From Saitoella complicata NRRL Y-17804 (Eukaryota; Ascomycota; Saitoellomycetes; Saitoellales; Saitoellaceae): a stretch of 64,000 nucleotides of DNA. Location of the stretch: assembly GCF_001661265.1 (NCBI RefSeq), contig NW_017566992.1, positions 651,514-715,513 of the forward strand, given 5' to 3'. A program made the translations under genes and the position numbers. Numbering within the stretch: position 1 is the stretch's first letter; the number at the start of each line of letters is the position of its first letter. This document shows positions 30,918 to 41,478 of this stretch, in pieces. Under the pieces are notes generated by a model. That model did not search any database. It was not told the DNA's origin and saw only the letters and a program-made list of their open reading frames with translations.

Positions 30918-31739
30918 ATGACAATGTCGTCTGGAATGTGCCCTCAGTGCGTCAGTGGTAAGTCTCCCACGGATCATCCCTCGTACAACCACTAATTGTA
31001 CACAGGCTTCCTCCACGAAGGAACCCCCTCTGGCTCCATAGTCAAGATTGGCGGCATCGACGCCTACGTCGCCACTCCTAAAGACGACAACTCAAAATCC
31101 AAAACCATCGTCCTCCTCCCCGATGTCTTCGGCTGGGAACTCAACAATGCACGTCTCCTCGCCGACGACTACGCCCGTGCCGGATTCTACGCCGTTCTCC
31201 CCGATATCTTGAATGGTGATTCCTTGCCCGCGGATTACCTTGATTCTGCGAAGAGTACGGAGGATGTGTATCGCCTCGTCGGTCCGTGGTTGCAGAAGCA
31301 TGGTGACGCTGTGACTGAGGCTCCCATTGACGCCGTCCTCGCCGCTCTCCACGCCGACTCAAACGTCGGCAAAATCGGTGCGGTAGGATTCTGTTTTGGC
31401 GGGTTGTATGCGTTGAAGTACGCCGCAACCGACAAAATCTCCGCCGCAGTCGCCGCCCACCCCTCCCGCATCCAAGTCCCCGACCACATCCTCCCCATCC
31501 GCCAACCCATCTCCTTCGCCGTCGCACGCACCGACGTGATCTACGACGAAACCAAAGCAAAGGAGGCAGATGAGGTTCTGAAGAAGAATGGAGTAGAGCA
31601 CGAGACCAAGATCTATGATGGGGAGGGTGTTGGGCATGGGTTTGCTGTTAGGGGAGATTTGAGTGTGGAGAGTTTGAGGAAGGCGAAGGAGGAGGCTACG
31701 GTGCAGACTTTGGCGTGGTTTAAGAAGCATCTTGCTTGA
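30918..31739 (+). CDS. Dienelactone hydrolase family protein
   Basis: Alpha/beta hydrolase with a Cys-Asp-His triad, of the group that opens dienelactones in aromatic degradation and related ester or lactone substrates. Exons 30918-30957 and 31006-31739 give 257 aa. The first exon encodes MTMSSGMCPQCVS, joined in phase to GFLHEGTPSG, the usual fungal N terminus with a CxxC. LLPDVFGW marks the oxyanion region. The nucleophile elbow is GAVGFCFGG (catalytic Cys), and GVGHGFAVRG holds the catalytic His. The length matches the family. The true substrate cannot be told from sequence, and the position beside the copper genes may be chance. Confidence 0.88.
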
Positions 31740-32279
31740 AGCTGTCATGATCCATGATGTAGCGAACATTACAAGGACAGATCAAAATGCTACGAAGCAA
31801 GGCCAGCCCAGGTGTCATGGTGCCCAGCGTGAATGCGCTATAAATAGCACAACGAAATTACCGGGTGCCCTGCAGGGATCAATATTAATCTGAGAGGTCG
31901 GCATGTGATCGGCGCAGTCCGTGGCGCCACATCCGCTGGACGTCACCGCCCTCGTCTGCCGTTGCCTCCCTGCCTCCTCAACAGCTGCACTCAGTTCACT
32001 GGAAACCCTGGTCATCTCCGTCCCAGATCCCGCTGCCACCCAAACCTTGGCCTTCATTCAACAGCCGAATAAGGTTCCGACTTGCTTGACCGTGTGGCTG
32101 GTAGGCACTACGTCATCGCGCAACTGCTTGAACCTTGTTCCTCAGCCCACGCTAAAATGAATTGGAAACTCCTGAGCCTTGTTGTTTGTGTGCCGTGTCG
32201 CATATAAGAACCCCCTGTTCTCTCTTCTGCTATTCTCTACTGCTACCACCACAACCAATAACAACAAGAACAAACAACA
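31740..32279. other. Intergenic with TATA-type promoter
   Basis: Upstream region of the tiny acylated-protein gene. It contains a TATA box at 32203-32208 followed by a pyrimidine-rich start region. The frame at 31921-32160 is not supported. Confidence 0.5.
32203..32208 (+). promoter_or_regulatory. TATA box of MGAVVSC gene
   Basis: TATAAG 72 bases upstream of the ATG at 32280, followed by a CT-rich initiator-like stretch. Confidence 0.6.
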
Positions 32280-32583
32280 ATGGGTGCCGTCGTTTCATGC
32301 GTATGGTCCACTCTTCAAAACCATTGGGAGTAAATGCTGACGAGGATTTCATACAGATTACTGGCGTCTGCCGCGCAATTGGCTCTGTCCTCATGGCTAT
32401 CGTTAACGGTATCGCCGCGGTACGTCTCCTCCTCTCCACTCACTGCCTCCGTGCATTTACTAATTACATTGATAGGTCCTTACCGCCATCGTCAACGGTA
32501 TCGCCGCCGTCTTTGACATCATCATCTCCTGCCTCACCTGTGGTCGCGCAGGCGGCCGTCGCAGAGGGGGAACGACTGTATAA
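32280..32583 (+). CDS. 63-aa putative dually acylated membrane protein
   Basis: Three small exons (32280-32300, 32357-32419, 32476-32583) give 63 aa. The start MGAVVSC carries Gly2 for N-myristoylation and Cys7 for palmitoylation. The middle is hydrophobic and repetitive: MAIVNGIAA at the end of exon 2 and TAIVNGIAAV at the start of exon 3, then FDIIISCLTCG and a basic Gly/Arg tail. Similar small MGxxxSC proteins with IVNGI repeats are common in Agaricomycetes to my recollection, with unknown function. The repeat straddles an intron, which suggests the two exons arose by duplication. Strong TATA and short introns suggest high expression. Confidence 0.75.
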
Positions 32584-32875
32584 ACCAGCCCCTGACCAAG
32601 ACCAAGTGAAGGTCAGGGGCGGTACGCGTTGTGTGATGATGAGTGGGATGAGTGTACGTTAGGGTGAGGGAACTTCTTTAATAAGGGGGATTCGGATGCA
32701 TTGTACGACTACTCGCGGGCTTCGAGGACAGACTAGAACGTTTTACCGGCGGTGTCCGGTACCTTGGATACTTTTAATGATATTGCTTTTTATACCTTAT
32801 GAACGTTCACTGCGTGGCATCGATACTATCCTACACGTCCATCCTATCGTACCAGTTGACATCCCAAGCATTAAC
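32584..32875. other. Convergent 3' region
   Basis: Lies between the small acylated-protein gene and the 3' end of the esterase gene. Nothing was recognised. Confidence 0.45.
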
Positions 32876-33913
32876 TTAGAACCACGTCGTGATCCTTCCG
32901 CTACCCTTGATTGCATTCACGACCTCTCGCGCAACAATCTTCTCCGCCGGCTCCGAAGGATGCAGCTCATCAAACCACAAAAACCTGTCCTGGTTCCCGT
33001 TCGTCTTGTAGTCGCTAACAGCATACGAGCAGTTTCCGCTTCCGCTGACGGGACAATGCGCAACCCAACCCGTAACATTATCCAACCCATAAGCCTCCGG
33101 CTCATGATACATGTCCCAAAACAACCCATACGAATCAAACAACCCAACCTCTGCTCCCTTCAACTCGTGCGCGAGCGCCGGTGCACCGAGTCGCCAGAGT
33201 TCGTTTCCGGAGGTAACGAGTTCGGTCATGAAGATGTTCCAGGAGGTTGCGTTGAACTCGTTTTTCCAGTAGCGGGAGTTGGTGGCGTCGCGGGAGTAGA
33301 GGGGAGTTAGTTGGAGGGGAATCATGTTCATGAGGAGGAATTTGCGGGCCCCGTATTGGTAGAGGGTGCGGAAGACGTTGAGGGCGCATGCTGTGGTGTT
33401 GACCAATGTCACGCCCGGGATTTGGTTCCCGGTAAGGAGGGAGTCGACGCCCAAATCGTTCGTCCCAATCCACAACGAGTAAATCGTCTCTTCAGGGTCG
33501 AGGTCGAGAGCCCAACCGCCGTAGGTCGTGTTCACCAAATGATCCGTCAAAAAGGCCGAAATCTCATACTCCGACACGCTCGGAAACACACCACTCGTCG
33601 CCTTGGGCGCACCCAAATCATGCCTCGGCGTCAACAAATTCGAACAACTCGCTCCAGACACAGCATAATTCCACGTCTCGAGGCCCCCAAACTCCTCAGC
33701 ATACTTGACCCAGGTCGAGCCACCGTTCGCGGCGTAGGCACCAGGAGGATAAACTTCCTGGTAGTGCGCGGGAATGGAGCCGTTGGTATAGAAAGCTGTG
33801 AGGCGGGACTGGTCGGTGTAGGAGTCGCCGAAGGTTACCAAGTTTGTGATCTTGGCGTAGGCGGAGGTAGAGGCGAGGAGGAGAGAGGAGAGGGCAAGAG
33901 CGGGGAGGTGCAT
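32876..33913 (-). CDS. Secreted SGNH/GDSL esterase (CE16-like)
   Basis: Intronless, 345 aa. A signal peptide (about 1-20, ending SAYA) precedes TNLVTFGDSYTD, block I of the SGNH hydrolases with nucleophile Ser31. Block III is LWIGTNDLG. The C-terminal FDELHPSEPAEK holds the catalytic Asp and His. LFDSYGLFWDMYHEPEAYG and the overall length are typical of carbohydrate esterase family 16 acetylesterases, which remove acetyl groups from hemicellulose oligosaccharides. Several N-glycosylation sites (NGS, NTT, NAT) agree with secretion. The likely role is plant-cell-wall acetyl removal. A plain lipase/esterase assignment cannot be excluded. Confidence 0.88.
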   Translation of the reverse strand: MHLPALALSSLLLASTSAYAKITNLVTFGDSYTDQSRLTAFYTNGSIPAHYQEVYPPGAYAANGGSTWVKYAEEFGGLETWNYAVSGASCSNLLTPRHDLGAPKATSGVFPSVSEYEISAFLTDHLVNTTYGGWALDLDPEETIYSLWIGTNDLGVDSLLTGNQIPGVTLVNTTACALNVFRTLYQYGARKFLLMNMIPLQLTPLYSRDATNSRYWKNEFNATSWNIFMTELVTSGNELWRLGAPALAHELKGAEVGLFDSYGLFWDMYHEPEAYGLDNVTGWVAHCPVSGSGNCSYAVSDYKTNGNQDRFLWFDELHPSEPAEKIVAREVVNAIKGSGRITTWF

Positions 33914-34532
33914 GTTAAGCGAATGTAAGAGTGGGAAGCGAGATGATGAGGGAGATCAAAGCGAGGAGTGCGAGGCCCTTATGTACCCCATTCCCCAGAT
34001 CAGCGGGGGTAGCCCAAGGCGGGGCTTGTCTCTCCATGGCCATGATCTCTTTAGCCTGCCTGCAGCTGAGCTGGCCGCGGAGGCATCATCGAGCATCTCC
34101 GCGGGGACCACTACCGAGAGCAGATCGTCCTCGTCTGATCTTCCACCGAACGTCACTTGCGATTTACCCGGCGGCGATGCGCTCAAGTGGAAGTGGCTGG
34201 GGTGGGGCTCCGGGGTGCATGCAGATGTCCCGGGGCAGCCGTGGTGGGAATGGCCAAGTGACAAAAAACTTCCTTTGCTAATTACATGCCATAATAACCT
34301 GATATAACGCCTTCCACCCAAAAAACACTTCCCAACCTCCCATTACCAAACTTCACTCTCGTAGCACTTCAACAAAATCATCTCCTCCATCACAACTGCT
34401 GTGGTCCCTAATGTCAACGTCCCCCTTAAACACTGTCATATCTTACAGAAAAGAAGAAGATACCTAATCATATGCCAAAACCATCCCCTATCCAATACCC
34501 CCTATTCATACATACACCCCCACAACCCCCAC
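33914..34532. other. Promoter of esterase gene and flank
   Basis: 619 bp between the esterase start and the 3' end of the Zn2Cys6 gene. Overlapping frames on both strands near 33912-34321 have no recognisable content. Confidence 0.45.
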
Positions 34533-36248
34533 TCACATATACTCCGGCCCATGATGTTCCCCCTCCTGCGGCAGATACTGCAACTCCTGCCCATCCTGAG
34601 TTCCACGCATCCCCGGACTGGCATTCAAACTCGCATACGCACTCCCATCCCCCGTCCTCGTCCCCGATTGCCCAAAATAATCGCCTTGCCCGGCACCGTA
34701 ATAAAGCCCAGGACTCGTCTGATACCCAGCAATCGGCGGCGTAGGGTTGGGATCATTCGGGAACCCCGAACCGCTTTGCCAGCTATTCGCCGGCATGGGA
34801 AGATGAAATCCATGTTGCCGTAACTCCGGACTCTCAAGAGCGTGTGTAAAAGAACCCGTGATGGGACGAGAGGCGTTGGAGGAGGAGGAGTATGTCGAGT
34901 GCGAGGCGTGTCGGAACATATCCTCCGTCGGCGTCGTAGGATCCTGGTAAGTCATTGCGAGGGCGTGGTTTGCCGCTTCGCGGGCTTGTTGGCGAGTCGA
35001 GGGTTCGGGGGAGAAGTACATATCCTGTTGACCCGGTGCAAAGGATTGCACCGGGGCGGGGCTGGTAGAGTACTTCGGTGCCGTAGCCTGATGTGACATA
35101 GAGTACTGCTGTTCCTCTCCGTACGTCTCAGCAGCAGTAGAGTAATCCCAAGACCTCGGAACCTGCTGAGACTGTTGACGGGAATGCTGCTGAGGCGAGG
35201 TCCAGTAATGCGCACGGCCCTCAGCACCAGCACCCAACTCCGACTCACTATAACTGTGAGGAAGCGTCGGCCTGTTGATCCTAGGCCTAACAAGACCCGG
35301 GGCACTAAACTCCTCCTCAACTAGCATCTGGCTCGACGGAACCTGGTTGTAATGCCTCAACTGTGGAATTGGGTGGATATTGAAGTCACTCCCAGGCGTC
35401 GTGAACGCTGTACTCAACGGCGGACTGGGTTGCTGAGATGTAGACGCAGCATCCTCCGGGTAAAAAGGCTCGTTCAGGTATTGAATCGGATGAGCAGGAC
35501 GGACGAAGGCGTTGTCTTCTTGAGCGGCTGCGTACTCCTCATACCTCTCACGACAAGTCCCAGTAAGTGTCATACCAGCCGGAACGCTCCTCGCCATCGT
35601 GGGACCATCCTCCATACTCCTCGCCGGCATCGATTGAGGTTCAGGCTCGCTCCTCTCTTTCGAAAACCCAATGGGCCTTGTAGGGGTCTTTGGCATATTG
35701 CTGATACTGCGAAGACCAGACTTCTCATACTCGTCGCTAAACCCAGGCTTAAGATACGAAGGCCCCTTCATGCGATGTCTTTTGGAGTTTTCGACGGGTT
35801 TGACGATACATTCGCGGTGCATGCGGACGCAGTTATTGCAGGGACTGCTCTCGCTGTTTTCGGGACGGATGCATCTGATTTTCCTTCTCCGACAGTACGC
35901 TGTTCAAAATAGTTAGCATACATCAGTGAAAATCAAAGAAGGAGACATACAACAAGCAATCGACGTCCGATGGTATCCAAGTCGGTTCTTCGGCTTCATA
36001 GTCTCCTCCGTAACTTGATGATCCATCAAGTCCGAGTCCGAGTAGTGTTGTGGGTACGGATACGCTTCCTTATACGGATCCATCGCTAAACTCTGCCCCG
36101 CAGGCGGCGAGGGCATGTAGGCGTTTGATGTCGATGACAACTTATTGTAAGGATTCAATTGTTCAAATACGTTGTAACCGTCGATGTTGGAGTAATGGAT
36201 GACTGACGTAACAGAGCTCAAGGGTTGAAGAAGACCGGCGGTGTACAT
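34533..36248 (-). CDS. Zn(II)2Cys6 transcription factor
   Basis: Nuclear regulator unique to fungi. Exons 36248-35951 and 35899-34533 (51-nt intron) give 554 aa. Splicing restores the zinc cluster at about residues 98-127: ACSYCRRRKIRC, PCNNC and HREC, with the CX2CX6C spacing of the first half intact. The intron interrupts the cluster between the first and second cysteine. The N terminus is Tyr/Pro/Ser-rich, and the remainder is low-complexity (Gln, Ser, Pro, Tyr) with no fungal-specific TF middle homology domain recognised. The target is unknown. Confidence 0.88.
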
Positions 36249-38362
36249 TCACGAATTGATCGGCAGGCCACGCGAGCAGAAGCGTGAGTGATGGTTGATC
36301 CAGAATCCGGCAGTGAGTGAGTCAATTGCAGTCGCTGTTGATGAATGCCTTCTTGAACGGAACAACAGGATAGCAAGTGGGTGACAGAGGATGCCACCTA
36401 TTCTATATAAAGCCCTTTTTTACCCAACCAACGGCGGGCGCTCAGACACATTCGGGAGTGGACCAATATTCGCAGAGACGCGTGCACATGCCCAGTCTTG
36501 CGAAATCGGAGGAACAGAGTTCCATGAAACACCCGTCTCAGAGCTTCATTTCAGCGGCCCTGCCAGGTACCACGTGCACTGCTAGACTGGTTGGGAACCG
36601 AGGGTAACTTGGCTGCGTGCTCAGTTGAGCGCCTATCGTGGCTTCCCGACGCCCTTTACGTGACGCCCAACGAGATCGGACGGTGCAGTGAGTTTGGGAC
36701 AGGGGCAATTGTAACCTCCGTGTCCCCCAACGATCCTACCTCCCCCCTTCGTGTCTCGGACCTGCAGCGTCAATCTTAGCAGCTGCCCGGTTACCGGTGG
36801 AAGTCACCGCCGTCGCCTCTGATTTCCCTGCAGCTGCTGGAAGAGCATCGACCGCGATCGCGAGTAGCTGTCAACTGCACTCTCTTTTTGATCTTCTAAT
36901 AATCAGGATAAGGGTGCGCTCCTCGACCTTACTTGGCGACGATTTGCAACGGCTCGCCGGACTGCAACGGTCATCATGGCCGTGGGCAAGGCGCAATCAC
37001 ATGCTTACACGATGTTACAGCACCAGCTGGCCCCAACCTGGTACCTGATACACTCACTCCACTCTCCACCATGACCAGTCGACTGATAATTAGGTAAGCC
37101 AGAGCACACCTGTTGCCCTCAAGTGCAAGAAGCGCCTCGGCAGCCCTGTGGATTGACGCGGAAGAATTACGATATCAGGTGCACTCCGTACACTCCCCCA
37201 CTTCTGCGGTACTTGGAGGTTGATCACCTGAAACACCAAAGGTCATATGCATATGTCTATGCCAACACAATGCAATGCACGCACCCGGCCGGTCCACATG
37301 CCGAGGTGTACGACGACCTCTTCGCGTTACCGAGGGACTTGGGATTGTAAAGCTTGGGTAAATTGAACTGAAACTTCCTCTAGAGAGAAGGTTGTGTCAG
37401 GTTTCGTACCTATAGGCGGGGCGAAACCTTGCCAATCTAACGAAGTCCTGGAGAATCCCTGTTGATCGCGTTGAGCATCGCCGTTAGGTGAGGCTTACTA
37501 TCATGCACCAATTCACTTTACCAATTCCTGGTCTACGTATAGGAAATCTTGGCACTCCGTATCTCTACTCTACCCAACATGACACGTACACAGCCCTTCC
37601 CTCCCCTCCGCTCCGCTACCCTCCCGGGCAGTCTCAATCCGAATATCCTCGCGTTACCGGATGCACGATTCGCTATCGAACCCTACGCTTCCAACTTTCC
37701 CCGCCGGGCGGATCGCTGCGCTCTAGCAAACCTTGAAATTACTTTATCCCCAAAGGCTTGAGCAAAGTTGCAGCTTCGCCTCCACAGCGCGCTGCTCCAG
37801 CAGCTAGCGCCGGGGCGCTCAGACCGTCGAAACAAACCCAAAACCACGTATGTAATCAAAGAAGTCAAACTTTGGATTGAGATTCCCAAGCGAGGATTAC
37901 ATGCACACCCTCCAAAACTCAAACGAGCCAAAGGTGACCCCAGGTCACATTACAGACGCTCCAAACTAGCCCCGGTCGAACGTTACCCCGCCCACGCGTA
38001 CGAATCGCCGAGGTTAGGTTTCCACGCTATGTGGCTCATAACACACACTTGAGCAACCTTGGGAACATCAATTTAGTAGTTGGACTTTATCTGAGAAACA
38101 GTATGATCTTCCGGGGAAACGTGGCCTAAAGTAATGCACCGAAAACCACTACATAACCAAAACACTCTCAATCCTCGGCCGGCGCAGCGGGGGTGTCGGT
38201 AGAGCTCGAGCACAGCACACAGCTGTCAGATAACCTCGGTACGCGGTACGCGGTACGAGACGGCGGCTACGGCCCCTCGGTCAGTTCTCCGTCGATCGCT
38301 GTCACTGCACAGGGAACAGAGCGAATGCGTAAAAGCAAAAACGCCGCGTAACCGTACCCCGC
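36249..38362. other. 2.1-kb intergenic region
   Basis: The long space between the Zn2Cys6 gene start and the 3' end of the XPF gene. Frames such as 37488-37761 are short, overlapping and featureless. A small TATA-like ctatataaag lies near 36399. No RNA gene, repeat or conserved ORF was recognised. Confidence 0.45.
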
Positions 38363-41299
38363 CTAACCCTTAAAGTCCCTGTTGAAAAATGCATGGACCT
38401 GCCTTCCTGCCTCAGGTCCGATCATGTCGATAATCTCCCTCTGTGTCGAGTTCACGAATTCCTTCACGTTCTCGGACGAGAATATGACGTTCTTGTAGTT
38501 CCGTTCCGTAATCCCCGGTACTCCACGCAACAAATCAACAGCAGCCTGATTATACTGCGACGTCGCATCCTCACCTTCCTCAAGACCAATGGTGACAGCC
38601 TTCAACGGATCAGGCTCCTCATGCTGCTTCTTCAAATCCTCGAAGATCTCAGCAGTCTGATACGGTGACGACGACCAGATAATCTTGACTTTGGGGAACG
38701 CCAGCATGAGCAACACCAACTTACTCTGTAAATCATTCTGCCCAATACTCCCCGTCATGTCCGCAAACGGCTCCAAATTGAACGACTTGTTCTGCTCAAA
38801 CTCGATCAAGATAATCGGAGTCTTGTAATGCAATAACATCGTCTCGCACTGCGTCCACAACCGACCATTCGCCAATGACTGAATCAAATCCTTGACAGAC
38901 TTTCGCTCCACGCACATGGTTGGTGACAGGATGTAATCACCCACCGTCAGTAAACATGGAATGATGGTCAGATTCCGCCCATGCAACAAACTCGGCAAAC
39001 TGGACCTGAACTCACGCACATCAACCACGACCCTCGGCGGCTCCGCAGTAACTTTCAACCTTCCCCCACCCGCAATCCTCGTATTCACAGTTCGCAAGAA
39101 CGCCTCCTGGGGATCCTCGATACCCGTATCCTTGGTGAAAGTTAGGGCCATATTTCCCCTCTCCCGAATTAGCTTCGTGAACGCATCTTTCTCTTTCCGT
39201 ACGGAGCTCAGATACCGCTGTTCCTCGACACTCGCACCATAGTACATGAAATACATCCTCATGCTCCGGTTTCGGTATGTACTCCTGTACATCTCGATGC
39301 GTCGAATAAAAGCAGGGTCGGGATCATACATGATGACAAACCTCGGCTTCAGTTCTTCCAGAACGCGATCATCCATATCACCGTCATATGGTACGACACA
39401 GACCAAATCATCCATATCATACATCTCAAAATTGCTTCCCATATCCTCGAACTGATCAATGATGAAGATCTCCTCCTTAACCTCCCCATCAGCCGCATCC
39501 TGAATCGACGCCGCCATTTCCGCCATATTCTGATCCTCATCATCGATCGTAATGACCTGCCTCCCTCCCGCCGTAGCCGCAGATGTACCACCTCCACGTA
39601 CCCTCCGTCTCTTGTTCGGCGGTTGCCGGCCCCGGAACGAACTCCTATCATCCTTCCCACGCTTATCACCAGTTGACGACCCAGGTCTTCCTCCATTAGC
39701 GTCTTCCTTCTCCTTTGCAATTTGCTCACTCAAGTTTTTCCACCCCTTCTTCCACTCAAAGTAATCCCTCAGCTTGCGTTTCAGCATGAGCCTAGCACTG
39801 GGTCCATCACCTTTAACACCATCATGCATGGTTTGCAAGTATTCCCTGATTTGTCCAGCCGTTCGTTCGTCGGAACACATAATCAGGACAGAGTTCGTTC
39901 CAGCATCTGGTCCAGGCGGGCTGAAATGGAGTTCACGCTCGATCTCATCCATCACCTCCGCCAATGTACCCCACTTCGGCTGTTCCTCAAGTACCGGCTC
40001 AGTCTTCAAGGACCCCAGTGTCTCCGTATACACCCTCTTCCGCGCCAGCGTAAAGATCGTATTCGCTGCATCCAAGAAAAGCCACGGACTTGCACTTTGT
40101 CGCGTTGACCCCGGTGCAGGTGTATTCGTCGCCAAAATCGTTTCCAAGATCTTGTTGAAGCTCACGCAATCATAGCTGAGGAGGTAGTGCAATATCGACC
40201 TCAACGTACCCAGATCCCCGACGATACCCCGAGTCTTCCAGCTCACGCGATGCCACACCGGATCCAACTGTCTCCGGACAGTAACATCGAAATTACGCGT
40301 CAACGCACTCTCAACATTCCACTCCTCAATATCAATCAACCCTGGATTCGACCTCTTCAACTCCGCCAAGCAAACCTCCATACACTCCAACACGGCATTC
40401 TGTATCAGTCTCATATCCTCCGTCATCTGCACTTCCAACTCGACCACATCCGTCGCTCTATGTTGGGACGAACTTTTCTTTGTCTTCGTCTCCAAGGACT
40501 CCGCAACAGCGATATGGAATCGTGGATACAGATATGCCCGGCGAAGGAAGAGGTTCCGCATCATGTTTGTCAATGGCGCGAATCCTGTCGTGAATGGCTC
40601 GGGGTTGTCGGAGAAGGCTTTGATGAACCCATCTTTGTTCTTCTGTCTGAAGATTCTTAGGATGAAGGCTTCGATGGATGTTGTGACTACTCGTTCTGAT
40701 CGGATGACCACCAGGCCTGTCACCTTCTCTGGATCCAATAACCCTGTCAGGAGGTCCACTACGAGAATTCTCGAACTGACACTGAACAGGCCACCACCGA
40801 CGTAAAGCTTCTGACGTTTCTCCACACCCATACCTTCATTGCGCACAATCCTCAATCCCAGCCCTCCATTGTCGCTCTTCGCACCGAGTTCTGCGATAGC
40901 TTCCCCGATGAAGTCTTCCTCACGACTATCGGCATTGACGAGAACTACTAGGTTTCCAGGCGTATCATAGGAATGTAGTAGGTTCGCGATGGTCCTCTGT
41001 AATCCGAGACCGCGTGCAAGAATCACCAACCCATCCTCCTCGCGGACTTCTTTGAACGCAGTCCGCTGGTATTCGAGCGGTAAAGACAGATGTATCGTCG
41101 CCGGTTCGGGGTCTTCAGGAAGCTGAGCTTCTCGATCATTGGTTGAGGGGTCTTCGTTGATGGGAAGTTCCTCGGTTGTCGCAGTTGGCTGTTCCGCAGG
41201 CGGGAGTATCACCGGACCCTGCGCAAGGGCCTGCTGAAGTTCTTCCTCATCGTCATCGTTTACTGGTAAAAATAGAGGGCCTCTGGCATCATTTGACAT
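38363..41299 (-). CDS. RAD1: XPF/Rad1 structure-specific endonuclease
   Basis: Large subunit of the XPF-ERCC1 (Rad1-Rad10) nuclease that cuts 5' of DNA lesions in nucleotide excision repair and in single-strand annealing. Intronless, 978 aa. The N-terminal half is a degenerate SF2 helicase-like domain (LPLEYQRTAF, LVVLVNADSREED). A disordered linker with a basic KRRRVRGGG patch follows. The ERCC4 nuclease domain starts about residue 750 (VVVDVREFRSSLPSLLHG, VGDYILSP) and holds the metal-binding VERKSVKD near 798. The C terminus carries the tandem helix-hairpin-helix (LLRGVPGITERNYKNVI, residues about 920-950) used to pair with ERCC1. All catalytic positions expected are present. Confidence 0.95.
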   Translation of the reverse strand: MSNDARGPLFLPVNDDDEEELQQALAQGPVILPPAEQPTATTEELPINEDPSTNDREAQLPEDPEPATIHLSLPLEYQRTAFKEVREEDGLVILARGLGLQRTIANLLHSYDTPGNLVVLVNADSREEDFIGEAIAELGAKSDNGGLGLRIVRNEGMGVEKRQKLYVGGGLFSVSSRILVVDLLTGLLDPEKVTGLVVIRSERVVTTSIEAFILRIFRQKNKDGFIKAFSDNPEPFTTGFAPLTNMMRNLFLRRAYLYPRFHIAVAESLETKTKKSSSQHRATDVVELEVQMTEDMRLIQNAVLECMEVCLAELKRSNPGLIDIEEWNVESALTRNFDVTVRRQLDPVWHRVSWKTRGIVGDLGTLRSILHYLLSYDCVSFNKILETILATNTPAPGSTRQSASPWLFLDAANTIFTLARKRVYTETLGSLKTEPVLEEQPKWGTLAEVMDEIERELHFSPPGPDAGTNSVLIMCSDERTAGQIREYLQTMHDGVKGDGPSARLMLKRKLRDYFEWKKGWKNLSEQIAKEKEDANGGRPGSSTGDKRGKDDRSSFRGRQPPNKRRRVRGGGTSAATAGGRQVITIDDEDQNMAEMAASIQDAADGEVKEEIFIIDQFEDMGSNFEMYDMDDLVCVVPYDGDMDDRVLEELKPRFVIMYDPDPAFIRRIEMYRSTYRNRSMRMYFMYYGASVEEQRYLSSVRKEKDAFTKLIRERGNMALTFTKDTGIEDPQEAFLRTVNTRIAGGGRLKVTAEPPRVVVDVREFRSSLPSLLHGRNLTIIPCLLTVGDYILSPTMCVERKSVKDLIQSLANGRLWTQCETMLLHYKTPIILIEFEQNKSFNLEPFADMTGSIGQNDLQSKLVLLMLAFPKVKIIWSSSPYQTAEIFEDLKKQHEEPDPLKAVTIGLEEGEDATSQYNQAAVDLLRGVPGITERNYKNVIFSSENVKEFVNSTQREIIDMIGPEAGRQVHAFFNRDFKG

Positions 41300-41478
41300 C
41301 TCAGCTGAATGGTTAACACCGAGGAATCTTCGTTACATTGCTTCTGCTGCAGCTGGCCGCTCGATGATGTCAAGAGCACACCTGCAGGCCCGTGCGCGTT
41401 AATGGAAAGCATGGGTAAAAGTTGACTTGCTCAATTTCTGATATGCTATTCTCGATCCCATAAACCGCCCGTAACCTC
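41300..41478. promoter_or_regulatory. Promoter of RAD1 gene
   Basis: A 179-bp gap between the RAD1 start and the 3' end of the WDR59 gene on the same strand. No clear motif. Confidence 0.4.

Noticed and set aside
31235-31769. Minus-strand frames rich in Arg or Gly within the dienelactone hydrolase locus
   Set aside because: Shadows of the hydrolase, whose catalytic Cys and His motifs are intact on the plus strand.
36249-38362. Several 60-95-codon frames in the gap before RAD1
   Set aside because: Short, overlapping on both strands, and without motif, splice or codon support.
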